Shown: one piece after another, positions 63,987 to 64,000 of the stretch
Numbering within the stretch: the first letter of the stretch is position 1
Layout of the letters: each line of letters begins with the position of its first letter
From: Actinomycetes bacterium
Lineage (GTDB): Bacteria; Actinomycetota; Actinomycetes; Actinomycetales; Demequinaceae
Assembly: GCA_023411615.1 (NCBI GenBank)
Contig: JAEYOR010000020.1
Location: 1-64,000, forward strand
DNA: 64,000 nt
Direction of reading: 5' to 3'
Notes under the pieces: model-generated
Database searches by the model: none
Seen by the model: only the letters and a program-made list of their open reading frames with translations
Told to the model about the DNA's origin: nothing
Translations under genes and position numbers: made by a program

Positions 63987-64000
63987 CGGAGCAAGCCCCA

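Overview
The window is GC-rich chromosomal DNA from a Gram-positive actinomycete (Actinomycetota). The family could not be placed with certainty; gene order and content fit Micrococcales (Cellulomonas/Demequina-like), which is an inference. Diagnostic markers are a WhiB protein with the GIWGG turn, MtrA-MtrB-LpqB, the fused 2-oxoglutarate enzyme Kgd, a SigR/SigH sigma factor with its HX3CX2C anti-sigma factor, the 24-residue ribosomal protein bL37, long-form HPF, DUF3499 and a CpaB/CpaE-like pair.

Layout. 1-8.8 kb: aspartate-family amino acid genes on the minus strand (argS-lysA, then an MBL-fold hydrolase, hom-thrC-thrB), with a divergent low-molecular-weight tyrosine phosphatase and a G-rich tandem repeat at the left edge. 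8.87 kb: tRNA-Arg(CCG). 8.95-13.9 kb: an island-like stretch downstream of the tRNA with a decayed transposase, another gene remnant, a secreted matrixin-like metalloprotease with a membrane-anchored partner and a divergent anchored protein, a strong terminator, one isolated CRISPR-like repeat and more than 1 kb without a convincing gene. 13.9-21 kb: patatin-like lipase, DUF2807 lipoprotein, VanY-type carboxypeptidase, two DUF21/CBS membrane proteins and an ABC exporter. 21-26 kb: kgd, an SGNH hydrolase and a MazEF-type toxin-antitoxin pair. 26-34 kb: a lone pilT, bL37, sigR-rsrA, a DoxX-like protein, aroA-rsgA, a Fic protein with a degraded active-site motif, and hisN. 34-38.6 kb: CpaB/CpaE-like genes, a BldC-like regulator, LysM and Rv3235-type proteins. 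38.6-47.2 kb: secA, hpf, comF and lpqB-mtrB-mtrA. 47.3-54.6 kb: a membrane-protein cluster with DUF4129, DUF4350, MoxR, DUF58, SpoIIM and RDD proteins. 54.6-64 kb: ahcY, a CDF transporter, manB, DUF3499, a zincin-like protein, DUF5719, a very large GT2 membrane glycosyltransferase and whiB.

Most of the window is conserved housekeeping arranged in tight operons with ATGA/GTGA overlaps. The accessory content is concentrated in 8.95-13.9 kb, the MazEF pair and the Fic gene. The most useful non-obvious signals are: a TANNNT hexamer placed 6-7 bases before the start codon at many genes, which predicts leaderless transcripts; a SigR-type promoter upstream of sigR itself; a 21-codon mini-ORF bridging sigR and rsrA; paired palindromes at the kgd start; a Fic protein lacking its catalytic His; and the secreted protease module beside tRNA-Arg.
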